This document shows, piece by piece, positions 36,158 through 43,079 of a DNA stretch of 64,000 nucleotides (position 1 is the first letter of the stretch; the number at the start of each line of letters is the position of its first letter). The DNA is taken from contig JAQDCK010000004.1 of NCBI GenBank assembly GCA_027681045.1, positions 95,980-159,979 on the forward strand. Direction: 5' to 3'. Source of the stretch: Lactobacillaceae bacterium AF64-9pH9TA. GTDB lineage: Bacteria; Bacillota; Bacilli; Lactobacillales; Lactobacillaceae. Below the pieces are notes generated by a model. The model saw nothing but the letters and a program-made list of their open reading frames with translations. It ran no database searches and was not told where the DNA came from. Both the position numbers and the translations under genes were made by a program.

Positions 36158-36916
36158 CTAGAGAATCCGCCGGGCCGTTGTTGGCCAGAAGTAACTGCTG
36201 ATGGTTGCCAAGATGACCCCTTGCTGCTCATCAGCAGCGGAAACATATTGACCATTGCCGACGTAAATTGCAACGTGATATGGCGCAGCCACATCCCCCC
36301 AGAAGAGGAGGTCCCCCGGCTGCAGGCTGGCCGTTGATACCGGCACAGCCACGCCTTCCTTAACCTGGGTATAGGTAGTCCGGGAAACAGTTTGCCCGAT
36401 CGCGGTCTTGTAAACCCATTGGACTAAGCCGGAGCAGTCAAAGCTGGTCGGGCCAGTAGCACCCCAGACATAAGCCTTGCCGACTTGCGCCTTGGCTAAG
36501 GCTACCACGGCATTCTGCCGCCAAGATGAACCAACGGGAGCCTGAGAAGAAGCAGCTTGTGTCAATTGATTGGTGTTTAAGACCGGGTTAGCCGGTTTCT
36601 TGGATGCAGTCTGCTTGGTCGTCGTTAAGACAACCGTGTACTTGCTGGCAATCCACTTTTTATTCCCAATCTTCAGCCAGACCTTGTGCTTCTTGTCAGT
36701 AGCTGAGGCCTTGACTTTCTTGACCGTACCCTTCTTAAGGTACTTGTGGGTCTTCTTGCCCTTCTTGTAGTTGGTCCAAACCGGAGCCTTCTTGACTACC
36801 TGGACCTTGGACAGGTGACCCTTAACTTGCGCGTTTGCTGGCTGGCCGCCTAGGCCCAGTCCCCCGAAAAAGAGCGCCGCCGCGCCCATGAATTTAATCC
36901 ATCTTGCATTACCCAT
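36158..36916 (-). CDS. NlpC/P60 wall hydrolase with SH3-like domain
   Basis: 252 aa. Signal peptide (~1-30, ending near ANAQ), SH3-like/SLAP-like region (VWTNYKKGKKTHKYLKKG), linker, and an NlpC/P60 domain with VWGATGPTSFDCSGLV (nucleophile Cys) and PYHVAIYVGNG (His). The third catalytic position is Ser (YVSAADEQQG) rather than His as in the other active paralogues. Probably a DL-endopeptidase cutting peptidoglycan stems. Upstream a WalR-type box lies at 36999-37015. Confidence 0.9.
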   Translation of the reverse strand: MGNARWIKFMGAAALFFGGLGLGGQPANAQVKGHLSKVQVVKKAPVWTNYKKGKKTHKYLKKGTVKKVKASATDKKHKVWLKIGNKKWIASKYTVVLTTTKQTASKKPANPVLNTNQLTQAASSQAPVGSSWRQNAVVALAKAQVGKAYVWGATGPTSFDCSGLVQWVYKTAIGQTVSRTTYTQVKEGVAVPVSTASLQPGDLLFWGDVAAPYHVAIYVGNGQYVSAADEQQGVILATISSYFWPTTARRIL

Positions 36917-36998
36917 ATCTTTTCCTCCAGCGGAAGCAAAACTTATACCTAATATTAATGATAAGCGCTTGCCACCCTGGCCCGCAAGCCCCCTAATG

Positions 36999-37015
36999 AT
37001 TACAAAATTATTACA
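36999..37015 (-). promoter_or_regulatory. WalR-type box
   Basis: TGTAAT-N5-TGTAAT on the minus strand, a perfect match to TGTWAH-N5-TGTWAH, 83 bp before the hydrolase start. No clear -10 follows at the 10-bp spacing seen for the other boxes. Confidence 0.5.
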
Positions 37016-37090
37016 AAAACGGGGAAGGCGCTGATGCCCTCCCCGCTGGAAATATGCAAGTGTTGAATAGTCGCTATAGTTTGTCCCGCT

Positions 37091-37159
37091 GGAACAAAAA
37101 AAACGTCATAACGACGGCTAATCAAAAAGCAATTTTCAAATTGGCCGTCACCGGCTCAA
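37091..37159. repeat. Truncated copy of the toxin 3' end and antisense region
   Basis: About 69 bp matching 37494-37563: the last codons of the toxin ORF (EQKKRHNDG and stop), the hairpin with an A tract, and the TTGGCCGTCACCGGCTCAA block. It lacks the upstream toxin coding region, so it is a 3' remnant of a tandem duplication. On the minus strand the hairpin plus eight T still looks like a terminator. Confidence 0.75.
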
Positions 37160-37234
37160 GTTCATTCTACTTAGACTGAAGGAAAATAGCAAGCAAAGTT
37201 GCTGGCAAATACTATCCTTTTGCCAAACACACGT

Positions 37235-37242
37235 GCTATAAT
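37235..37242 (+). promoter_or_regulatory. Extended -10 promoter of the candidate toxin mRNA
   Basis: TGCTATAAT (hexamer 37237-37242) is an extended -10, the same form as in the 196-bp repeat RNAs. It gives a leader of about 95 nt. ACGGTGGC (37260-37267) can pair with GCCACCGT (37334-37341), and GGCTCCTT (37307-37314) with AAGGAGCC (37329-37336), which would hide the toxin ribosome site. Confidence 0.65.
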
Positions 37243-37286
37243 ATTCCCGATTGAGCATAACGGTGGCGGCCTCTACGGAGGGAGTG

Positions 37287-37343
37287 ATGCCCTTGATCTT
37301 TTCATCGGCTCCTTCCTATCATTACGAAAAGGAGCCACCGTAA
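37287..37343 (+). CDS. 18-aa leader peptide coupled to the candidate toxin
   Basis: ATG preceded by GGAGGGAGTG encodes MPLIFSSAPSYHYEKEPP and stops at 37341-37343, one base before the toxin ATG. Translation of this leader would open the hairpin over the toxin ribosome site, so toxin synthesis may depend on it, as hok depends on mok. The strong ribosome site and exact abutment argue that it is real. Confidence 0.55.
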   Translation: MPLIFSSAPSYHYEKEPP

Positions 37344-37344
37344 A

Positions 37345-37524
37345 ATGAGCCTACTGGCTCACTTAATCTGGATGGTAGGCGGATTGAAACTGCTTGTGGA
37401 CATGACCAATTTGCTCTTGAAGAGCTGTGTCGCCACGGTAAAGACTCTCTGCCTGCTAATCGACTGGGTGGATGTTCTTCGCAAGAAATTGCGGGAACAA
37501 AAAAACCGTCGTAACGACGGCTAA
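37345..37524 (+). CDS. Candidate type I toxin, small hydrophobic peptide
   Basis: 59 aa: a hydrophobic N-terminal two thirds (LAHLIWMVGGLKLLVDM, then VKTLCLLIDWV) and a basic tail (LRKKLREQKNRRNDG). AAAGGAG precedes the ATG at 10 nt but lies in a hairpin. The 3' coding end overlaps a minus-strand RNA with its own promoter and terminator. This arrangement fits type I toxin-antitoxin loci of the TxpA/Hol-Tox/Fst kind; I cannot assign a named family. Expected to act on the membrane. Confidence 0.55.
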   Translation: MSLLAHLIWMVGGLKLLVDMTNLLLKSCVATVKTLCLLIDWVDVLRKKLREQKNRRNDG

Positions 37525-37563
37525 TTAAATACAAAAACTTTAAATTGGCCGTCACCGGCTCAA
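37494..37563. repeat. Toxin 3' end and antisense region, full copy
   Basis: Direct repeat partner of 37091-37159. It contains the last toxin codons, the CCGTCG-TAA-CGACGG palindrome and the TTGGCCGTCACCGGCTCAA block. Confidence 0.8.
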
Positions 37564-37604
37564 TCAATGAAAGGATAGGTGTTCCAGCGCCTGTCCTTTT
37601 TCTA
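37499..37604 (-). ncRNA. Candidate antisense antitoxin RNA
   Basis: The minus strand carries TTGCAT (37634-37639), a 17-bp spacer and TAAAAT (37611-37616). A start near 37604 gives about 105 nt, ending at the CCGTCGTTACGACGG hairpin and seven T (37499-37505). The RNA is complementary to the end of the toxin ORF and its 3' untranslated region, the usual interaction zone in convergent type I systems. Confidence 0.6.
37570..37603 (+). terminator. Terminator of the toxin mRNA
   Basis: AAAGGATAGG pairs with CCTGTCCTTT, followed by TTTCT on the + strand. It ends the toxin transcript just before the antisense promoter. Confidence 0.6.
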
Positions 37605-37653
37605 TTGCCTATTTTACGCAGTTTAGCGGAAAAATGCAAGATAAGAACACGGC

Positions 37654-38367
37654 TTAAATTACTCTCCGCGCGCTGGATGGGTAGAAAGCACTGGAGCGAT
37701 TCGTGCTGACCTTGGACTTGATCACTCCAACCGTCGGACTGGAGGCATGGACAAACTTGCCGCCGCCCACATAAATCCCCACGTGGTGCGGAGCTGACTT
37801 AGAGCCAAAGAAGAGCAAGTCACCCTTGACCAGCTTCTTGGTTGATACCGCCTTGCCGTAGTAGCGTTGGCTGACTGAGTAGTGCGGCAATGACAAGCCA
37901 GTTGTCTTCTTGTACACGTACATGGTCAAGCCGGAGCAGTCAAAACTGTAAGGACCAGTTGCCCCCCAGACATAAGCCTTGCCGACTTGGGCGTTTGCCA
38001 GCTTAACAACTTTGTTCTGCTTAGTCTTTTTAGCCGCAGCGGCCTTAATTGAAGCGTATTTCTTAGTCGTGACCGTGTTAGTCCCCAGAATCCACTTGTT
38101 GTTCTTGATCCGGTACCAGGTCCGCCCCTTGTACTTGGCTTGGCCCGTGGCCGTAAACTTGTAGCCGGACTTAACCTGGCCAGCCTTCTTCTTGCCGGCC
38201 CCGTAAGTGGTCCAGGTGTTGACCTTGTTGCCCTTATTGTAGGCAACCCGGGTCTTCCTCACGATCGTAATATTGCTGTCCTGGCTGTCGGTTGCCGCGT
38301 AGGCCGGCTGCGCCCCGCCCAGCCAAGCTGCCAATAACAAAAGTACTAAACTTAATTTCCGCTTCAT
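37654..38367 (-). CDS. NlpC/P60 wall hydrolase with SH3-like domain
   Basis: 237 aa. Signal peptide (~1-25, ending YAA), SH3-like segment (VNTWTTYGAGKKKAGQVKSG; NKWILGTNTV), short Lys/Ala linker and NlpC/P60 domain with FDCSGLTMYV, APHHVGIYVGGG and FVHASSP (Cys-His-His). Peptidoglycan endopeptidase of the D,L type is the likely activity. A perfect WalR-type box and -10 lie upstream (38405-38437). No strong terminator separates it from the toxin locus, so read-through would add antisense RNA there. Confidence 0.92.
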   Translation of the reverse strand: MKRKLSLVLLLLAAWLGGAQPAYAATDSQDSNITIVRKTRVAYNKGNKVNTWTTYGAGKKKAGQVKSGYKFTATGQAKYKGRTWYRIKNNKWILGTNTVTTKKYASIKAAAAKKTKQNKVVKLANAQVGKAYVWGATGPYSFDCSGLTMYVYKKTTGLSLPHYSVSQRYYGKAVSTKKLVKGDLLFFGSKSAPHHVGIYVGGGKFVHASSPTVGVIKSKVSTNRSSAFYPSSARRVI

Positions 38368-38404
38368 TATAACTGTTTTCTCCTAAATTGAATTCGCTTT
38401 TTCT

Positions 38405-38437
38405 AGTGTAAGCAAGTTGTGTTACAGAAAGGTTACA
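38405..38437 (-). promoter_or_regulatory. WalR-type box plus -10
   Basis: TGTAAC-N5-TGTAAC (38421-38437) followed after exactly 10 bp by TACACT (38405-38410). The same geometry precedes the hydrolase genes starting at 39303 and 39965. It fits WalR-activated promoters, where the box replaces the -35. Confidence 0.7.
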
Positions 38438-38475
38438 GAAAAAATACAGTTGTTTTTTAATAACAAAAGAAAAAA

Positions 38476-38500
38476 GAAAAAGGACGCCAGCTGGCGTCCT
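38476..38500 (-). terminator. Terminator
   Basis: The perfect palindrome AGGACGCCAGCTGGCGTCCT (38481-38500) is followed on the minus strand by TTTTTC. It ends the transcript of the gene at 38521-39303. Confidence 0.8.
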
Positions 38501-38520
38501 ATATAAAGGATATTTCTCAA

Positions 38521-39303
38521 TTAAATCAAGCGCTTGGCAGTTGATGGCCAGAAGTAGTAGCTCAGGCTCTGCTTGATCACACCCTGGCTTGGAGTAGCCG
38601 CGTGAACAAACTTGCCGCCGCCCACGTAAATCCCCACGTGGTAAGGTGAAGACTTGGAACCCCAGAAAAGCAGGTCCCCCTTCTTCAAAGTTGCCGTAGA
38701 AACAGCAACCGTCTTGCCTTGGTGAACTTGCGTGTAAGTAGTCCGGGTAATGTACTTGCCCAGAGCGTGGCTGTAAACGTAGCTGGTCAAGCCGGAGCAG
38801 TCAAAGCTGTAAGGACCAGTAGCGCCCCAAACGTAAGGCTTGCCCACTTGGGCCTTGGCCAAGGCAACAACCTTGTTTTGCTTGGTCTTCTTGCTCTTAG
38901 ATACCTTCTTGGCTGCCGCAGCCTTCTTAGCTGCCTTGGCAGCAGCCTTCTTAGCAACTGCTGCCTTCTTGGCCCAGGCTTTAGGACTCAAAGTGTATGA
39001 AGCCAGAATCCATTCGTTGTCAGCGATCTTGTACCAGGTCTTCTTCTTGTACTTAACCTGGCCGACCACCGTCAAAGTAGTCCCGTGCTTGAAGCTGATG
39101 CCAGTGTCATTGGCCGCGCCAAGCTTTGTCTTGTAATTCTTCCAGGCCTTAACACTGTAGCCGGATACGTAGTTAACCACAACCTGCTTGTTAACAGCCT
39201 TAACAGTTGCTGCCTGGGCTGCCGGAGCTTGAGCGCTAGTGGCAACAGGCGCGACTAGAGCCAGGGCCATTAAAACTTTGACTAATAAACTCTTGAACTT
39301 CAA
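38521..39303 (-). CDS. NlpC/P60 wall hydrolase with SH3-like domain and Ala/Lys linker
   Basis: 260 aa. Signal peptide (~1-32, ending QAA), SH3-like domain (VKAWKNYKTKL; GTTLTVVGQVKYKKKTW; NEWILASY), an Ala/Lys-rich linker of about 35 residues (AKKAAAKAAKKAAAAKK) and a C-terminal NlpC/P60 domain with FDCSGLTSYV, PYHVGIYVGGG and FVHAATP. The linker would carry the catalytic domain through the wall. WalR-type box upstream. Confidence 0.92.
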   Translation of the reverse strand: MKFKSLLVKVLMALALVAPVATSAQAPAAQAATVKAVNKQVVVNYVSGYSVKAWKNYKTKLGAANDTGISFKHGTTLTVVGQVKYKKKTWYKIADNEWILASYTLSPKAWAKKAAVAKKAAAKAAKKAAAAKKVSKSKKTKQNKVVALAKAQVGKPYVWGATGPYSFDCSGLTSYVYSHALGKYITRTTYTQVHQGKTVAVSTATLKKGDLLFWGSKSSPYHVGIYVGGGKFVHAATPSQGVIKQSLSYYFWPSTAKRLI

Positions 39304-39346
39304 AACTTAGATATCCTTTTCTATTCTGATTTTTTACACAAGACCT

Positions 39347-39379
39347 ATAATAGGTTACTAATGTTACAGGAAAGTTACA
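39347..39379 (-). promoter_or_regulatory. WalR-type box plus -10
   Basis: TGTAAC-N5-TGTAAC (39363-39379), 10 bp, then TATTAT (39347-39352). Confidence 0.7.
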
Positions 39380-39415
39380 AAAAGAATACTAGATTGTTAA
39401 AATTAAGTCCAATTT

Positions 39416-39452
39416 AAAAAGGCCAGCGCTTTTTGCCGCGCTGACCTTCTTT
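39416..39452. terminator. Terminator
   Basis: AGGCCAGCGC pairs imperfectly with CGCGCTGACCTT; T-rich on both sides. It serves the minus-strand gene ending at 39492. Confidence 0.7.
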
Positions 39453-39491
39453 TTTATCGTTATTATCGTAATTTTAGCAGGTAATGATAAA

Positions 39492-39965
39492 TTAGATAAC
39501 CCGCTTGGCAGTTGATGGCCAGAAGTAGGAGCTCAAGTACTGCTTGCGCACCCCTTGGCTTGGAGTAGCCGCGTGCACGTACTGGCCGCCGCCCACGTAA
39601 ATCCCAACGTGGTATGGAGATGACTTGGAGCCCCAGAAGAGCAGGTCGCCCTTCTTCAGCTTTGCCTTTGAAACCTTAATGGTCTTGCCCTTCTTTACCT
39701 GGGTGTAGGTGGTCCGGGTAATGGACTTCTTGATCGCCTTCTTGAAAACGTACTGGGTCAAGCCTGAGCAGTCAAAGCTGTAAGGGCCGGTAGCGCCGTA
39801 AACATAGCGCTTGCCAACTTGCTTCTTAGCCAGCTTAACGACCTTGTTCCGCTTGGTCGTCACGCGTGACGCCTGGGCTTGGTGGCTGTTTGCCTGCATG
39901 GCGATTGGCACAACCAGGGCCAGGGCTAAAGTTAATTTTGCTAAGATCTGCTTAAACTGCTTCAT
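39492..39965 (-). CDS. Minimal NlpC/P60 wall hydrolase
   Basis: 157 aa: signal peptide (~1-32, LALALVVPIAMQANSHQAQA) directly joined to an NlpC/P60 domain with YVYGATGPYSFDCSGLTQYV, PYHVGIYVGGG and YVHAATP. No SH3-like domain, so it lacks the usual wall-targeting part. Very basic (pI probably above 10), which could bind teichoic acid. Full catalytic triad. WalR-type box upstream at 40019-40035. Confidence 0.92.
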   Translation of the reverse strand: MKQFKQILAKLTLALALVVPIAMQANSHQAQASRVTTKRNKVVKLAKKQVGKRYVYGATGPYSFDCSGLTQYVFKKAIKKSITRTTYTQVKKGKTIKVSKAKLKKGDLLFWGSKSSPYHVGIYVGGGQYVHAATPSQGVRKQYLSSYFWPSTAKRVI

Positions 39966-40002
39966 TACGTTGTAACTCTCTTTCTCTTTTCTCGATGCTT
40001 AT

Positions 40003-40035
40003 ATAATAGCCGATGAGTGTTACAGGAAATTTACA
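40003..40035 (-). promoter_or_regulatory. WalR-type box plus -10
   Basis: TGTAAA-N5-TGTAAC (40019-40035), 10 bp, then TATTAT (40003-40008). Confidence 0.7.
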
Positions 40036-40097
40036 GACCGTTTGCAGTTCCTTTAATAAGTCTTTGCATTATTTTAACATCCGGCAATTTTTCCGTA

Positions 40098-40128
40098 AAA
40101 AAAGGCCCTGGCAAAGAGCCAGAACCTT
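40098..40128 (-). terminator. Terminator
   Basis: The minus strand reads GGTTCTGGC, loop, GCCAGGGCC, then seven T. It ends the dehydrogenase transcript. Confidence 0.8.
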
Positions 40129-40134
40129 AATTTA

Positions 40135-41181
40135 TTAAGCCCGCAGCTTCTCAGATGCGGAAGTGGAGCTTTCCGGTGCAGCCACGACTTCATTGCGGGC
40201 ATCAACTGCCCCTTCAGTGGCCATGTTATGGAAATTATTAAATGACAAGGAGATCATGTCTTCCAGGGCTGGTTCAGTAAAGGAGCCCATGTGCGGAGTC
40301 AAAAGCACCCGCGGGTAAAGGTCCATCAAGGACTGGACTTCCTGGTCCGGCACGTCGCTTTCACAGTCAAAATTGTGGCCCATGATCTTCTTTTCATTGG
40401 AGACCACGTCAGCACCATAACCAGACAGGTGGTTACTGGAGACAGCAGCGGCGATAGCTGCTTCATCAGCCAGTTCGCCCCGGGCCGTGTTGACCAGAAC
40501 TGCCCCTTCCTTCATCTTAGCGATGAATTCAGCGTTCATCAGCTTGTCGTTCTTGCCTGGGAAGTATGGCACATGAACGGAAACGATGTCACAAGTTGCT
40601 AGCAGTTCGTCTTCTGTTACAAAAGTGCAGTATTGCTTAGCGAAGTCAGATGGGAATGGGTCATAGGCATAAACTTCAGCGCCCAGAGCCTGCCACATCT
40701 TGCCTTCAACTGCCCCGATCTTGCCGGCCCCGTAGATGCCGACCTTCAAACGGTTGAATTCCGTAGCGAAGTAGTCCGGATGCATCCCAAAGTCCTGTTC
40801 ATGGACATGATGGGCAGCTTCACCAACATGTCTTGACAGGGTCAAGCCCAGGGTAAAGGCCAGGTTGGCTACCGCATATGGGGAGTAGTTTGGCACCCGG
40901 GCAACTGAGATGCCCAAGTCCTTGGCCGCTTCCAGGTCAAAGTGGTCCACGCCGACTGACCGGGTAAAGACCCAGGAGATCCCGTAGTCCTTGAACTGCT
41001 CCAGGTTGGTCCGGTCACAGAGGCAGTTGCCCCGGACCAGGACGGCGTCACAGTCAGCAGCTTGAGTGACATTTTCCCGGTTCAAGTATTCAGGAATGAG
41101 CTTCAAGTCGTAGTCGTACTTGTTCAGTTTTTCAAAATAACTTCTTTCAAGCGGCCTAACGCCGTAACATGCAATTCTCAT
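40135..41181 (-). CDS. D-2-hydroxyacid dehydrogenase
   Basis: 348 aa. N-terminal substrate domain (VLVRGNCLCDRTNL), a Rossmann domain with GIYGAGKIGAVEG (~150) and catalytic residues in NTARGELADE (Arg), DVVSNEKK (Glu) and LTPHMGSFTE (His). From memory the segments VRGNC, YSPYAVANLA and HMGSFTEPA resemble (R)-2-hydroxyglutarate dehydrogenase more than the main D-lactate dehydrogenase. It reduces a 2-oxoacid with NADH in the cytoplasm, perhaps in amino-acid catabolism or redox balance. Monocistronic. Confidence 0.85.
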   Translation of the reverse strand: MRIACYGVRPLERSYFEKLNKYDYDLKLIPEYLNRENVTQAADCDAVLVRGNCLCDRTNLEQFKDYGISWVFTRSVGVDHFDLEAAKDLGISVARVPNYSPYAVANLAFTLGLTLSRHVGEAAHHVHEQDFGMHPDYFATEFNRLKVGIYGAGKIGAVEGKMWQALGAEVYAYDPFPSDFAKQYCTFVTEDELLATCDIVSVHVPYFPGKNDKLMNAEFIAKMKEGAVLVNTARGELADEAAIAAAVSSNHLSGYGADVVSNEKKIMGHNFDCESDVPDQEVQSLMDLYPRVLLTPHMGSFTEPALEDMISLSFNNFHNMATEGAVDARNEVVAAPESSTSASEKLRA

Positions 41182-41401
41182 CTTGAATACCTTCTTTTCT
41201 AGGACTTCACTTTATTTCTTTCAATAATTGCCCCTATTTTATTTAATTCCTTTCTCATTAACAACCCTTTCCTTTAATTTCTTAACTATTTAATTTTCTC
41301 CCGCCTTTCCAGGCCAGGTAAGGGCTGACAGACTTTTCTTTCCGTAAATTCTTCCCTTAAAGGTCCAGCTTTCGCTTTTAATCTGCAGGCCAAAAAGGCA
41401 A

Positions 41402-41440
41402 AGAAAAACGCCCCTGAGGCAGGTGCCTCAAGGACGCTGA
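41402..41440 (-). terminator. Terminator
   Basis: The minus strand reads GCGTCCTTGAGGCA, loop, GCCTCAGGGGCG, then TTTTTC. It ends the transcript of the hydrolase gene at 41465-41950. The rest of 41182-41400 is AT-rich and shows nothing I can assign. Confidence 0.75.
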
Positions 41441-41464
41441 TTTGATCATTTTGAAGTTTGCTAA

Positions 41465-41950
41465 TTAGATAATCCGCTTGGCAGTTGATGGCCAGAAGTA
41501 GGAGCTCAGGTATTGCTTACGGACACCCTGGCTTGGCGTAGCGGCGTGCACGTATTGGCCGCCCCCAACATAGATCCCTACGTGGTATGGGGAAGACTTG
41601 GAACCCCAGAAGAGCAGGTCGCCCTTCTTCAGCTTGGCAGTTGAAACCTTAACAGTCTTGCCTTGGTAAACTTGGCTGTAAGTGGTCCGGCTGATGTACT
41701 TGCCGATGGCGTGGCTGTAGACGTATGAAGTCAAGCCTGAGCAGTCAAAGGCGTTAGGACCGGTTGCCCCGTAAACGTAACGCTTGCCGACTTGCTTCTT
41801 GGCCAGAGAAACGACCTTGTTGCGCCGGCTGGTCTTAGAAGCAGCTTGGACAGTGTTGTTTTGCGTGTTAACAGTATTTACGGCAACGAAACCGGCGAAG
41901 GCCAGGGATACGGCCGCTAAAACTTTGGCTAATGACTTCTTGAACTTCAA
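41465..41950 (-). CDS. Minimal NlpC/P60 wall hydrolase
   Basis: 161 aa: signal peptide (~1-36, VLAAVSLAFAGFVAVNTVN) and NlpC/P60 domain with YVYGATGPNAFDCSGLTSYV, PYHVGIYVGGG and YVHAATP. The catalytic domain is nearly the same as that of the 157-aa paralogue (C-terminus RKQYLSSYFWPSTAKR in both), so they are recent duplicates now separated by the dehydrogenase gene. Upstream is a degenerate WalR-like box at the same spacing from its -10. Confidence 0.92.
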   Translation of the reverse strand: MKFKKSLAKVLAAVSLAFAGFVAVNTVNTQNNTVQAASKTSRRNKVVSLAKKQVGKRYVYGATGPNAFDCSGLTSYVYSHAIGKYISRTTYSQVYQGKTVKVSTAKLKKGDLLFWGSKSSPYHVGIYVGGGQYVHAATPSQGVRKQYLSSYFWPSTAKRII

Positions 41951-41986
41951 AATGATTTACTTCCTTTTCTTAATTTGATGTTTAAC

Positions 41987-42019
41987 ATCTTACAGGAGAA
42001 ATATTTCAATTCTGTTTCA
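41987..42019 (-). promoter_or_regulatory. Degenerate WalR-like box plus -10
   Basis: TGAAAC-N5-TGAAAT (42003-42019), 10 bp, then TAAGAT (41987-41992). Both half sites have A where WalR has T at position 3, but the geometry equals that of the perfect boxes. Confidence 0.4.
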
Positions 42020-42057
42020 AAAAGGTCACGCCTTTTTTACAATATATGAGAAAAAGC

Positions 42058-42600
42058 TTAATCTTGTAATTTTCTCACCAAACTGTCCAAGCTGGCATAG
42101 GTTGCTTGCAGGTCATCATTGACCAGGACATGGGCGCAAAACGCCAAATCTTCCGGCAATTCATTCAACTCGCTGCCGGCCAGCCGCTTCTTGATCTGGT
42201 CACTTGCATCGCCCCGGTCAGCCATTCTTTTGGCCAAAGTGTCCAGGCTGCAGGTCACATAAAGGAAGTAAACCTGGTCCCTTAAGGCTTCCAGGTAAGA
42301 CCGGGCCCCCTTGATATCCACGATCAAGCTGACCAGGTCGCTCTTTGACCAGGCCCGGTCCAGCCCTTCTTTACTGGATCCGTACTGGTAGTCTCCGTAT
42401 TTGACATGTTCAAAGAAGTGCAGCTGAGCAAAAGAAGCATCGTCTTCAAAATAATAAGCTGACTCGCTTTCCCCAGGCCGCCTTGGCCGGGTGGTGTGGG
42501 TGATCACCCGGGGGATCTGGTAGCGGTCAGTCAGGTATTCAGATATAGTTGTCTTGCCAGCCCCGCTGGGACCGGCGATCAAGATAATTTTTTTAGCCAA
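42058..42600 (-). CDS. Guanylate kinase-like protein
   Basis: 180 aa. P-loop LIAGPSGAGKTT (~7-18), THTTRPRRPGE (GMP-binding region), YYFEDDASF and YGSSKEGLD follow the guanylate kinase pattern; length is slightly short (usual about 190-205). It may be a second GMP/dGMP kinase or a divergent nucleotide kinase. The ATG has AGGAGAT upstream. No terminator was seen after it. Confidence 0.85.
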   Translation of the reverse strand: MAKKIILIAGPSGAGKTTISEYLTDRYQIPRVITHTTRPRRPGESESAYYFEDDASFAQLHFFEHVKYGDYQYGSSKEGLDRAWSKSDLVSLIVDIKGARSYLEALRDQVYFLYVTCSLDTLAKRMADRGDASDQIKKRLAGSELNELPEDLAFCAHVLVNDDLQATYASLDSLVRKLQD

Positions 42601-42689
42601 AAAGGGATCTCCTAACTTGAAAATTTTCGCTCTATACTATATCATAGCTTAGTTGAAATTTTAACCATTTGCGAATTAAGGAGATTGCC

Positions 42690-43016
42690 ATGAAGAAAGC
42701 CGATGTTGAATTAGGTGCCGTCGTTAACGCCAAGTCAGAAGAAGAACTGAAGAAGCAGTTCCAAGGCACGGTGGAAAAGATCTATGAAAACTCCGCCCTC
42801 CTGGCCATCACTTCCTTTGACGACGTTGACGCTACTGCCGTCAGCGACCTCAACTACAAGCTGGTCGTCAACTTCAAGAACATGAAGCCGGCCCGGTCAG
42901 CCAAGAAGGCCAAGGCCCTCTCCACCAACAACGTGACCATCGAAAAGGTGGCCCCGACCATGAAGGCTGACGACAAGGATAAGGAAAAGAAGGCTCCGGC
43001 CAAGAAGAGAAAGTAA
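42690..43016 (+). CDS. DUF2187-like small basic protein
   Basis: 108 aa. The N-terminal half (FQGTVEKIYENSALLAI, then LNYKLVVNFKNMKPA) resembles the DUF2187/YkvS family, a KOW-like small beta fold. The C-terminal third is Lys-rich (DKDKEKKAPAKKRK), suggesting RNA or nucleoid contact. The ATG at 42690 has AAGGAG 7 nt before it; an upstream in-frame start has none. Function unknown. Confidence 0.75.
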   Translation: MKKADVELGAVVNAKSEEELKKQFQGTVEKIYENSALLAITSFDDVDATAVSDLNYKLVVNFKNMKPARSAKKAKALSTNNVTIEKVAPTMKADDKDKEKKAPAKKRK

Positions 43017-43018
43017 GA

Positions 43019-43048
43019 GAACTCCGCGGTTATCCCGCGGAGTTTTTT
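43019..43048 (+). terminator. Terminator
   Basis: ACTCCGCGG pairs with CCGCGGAGT across a four-base loop, followed by six T. Confidence 0.9.
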
Positions 43049-43079
43049 GTTAAGATAGTAGGGAAAGCGAGTTGACAAC

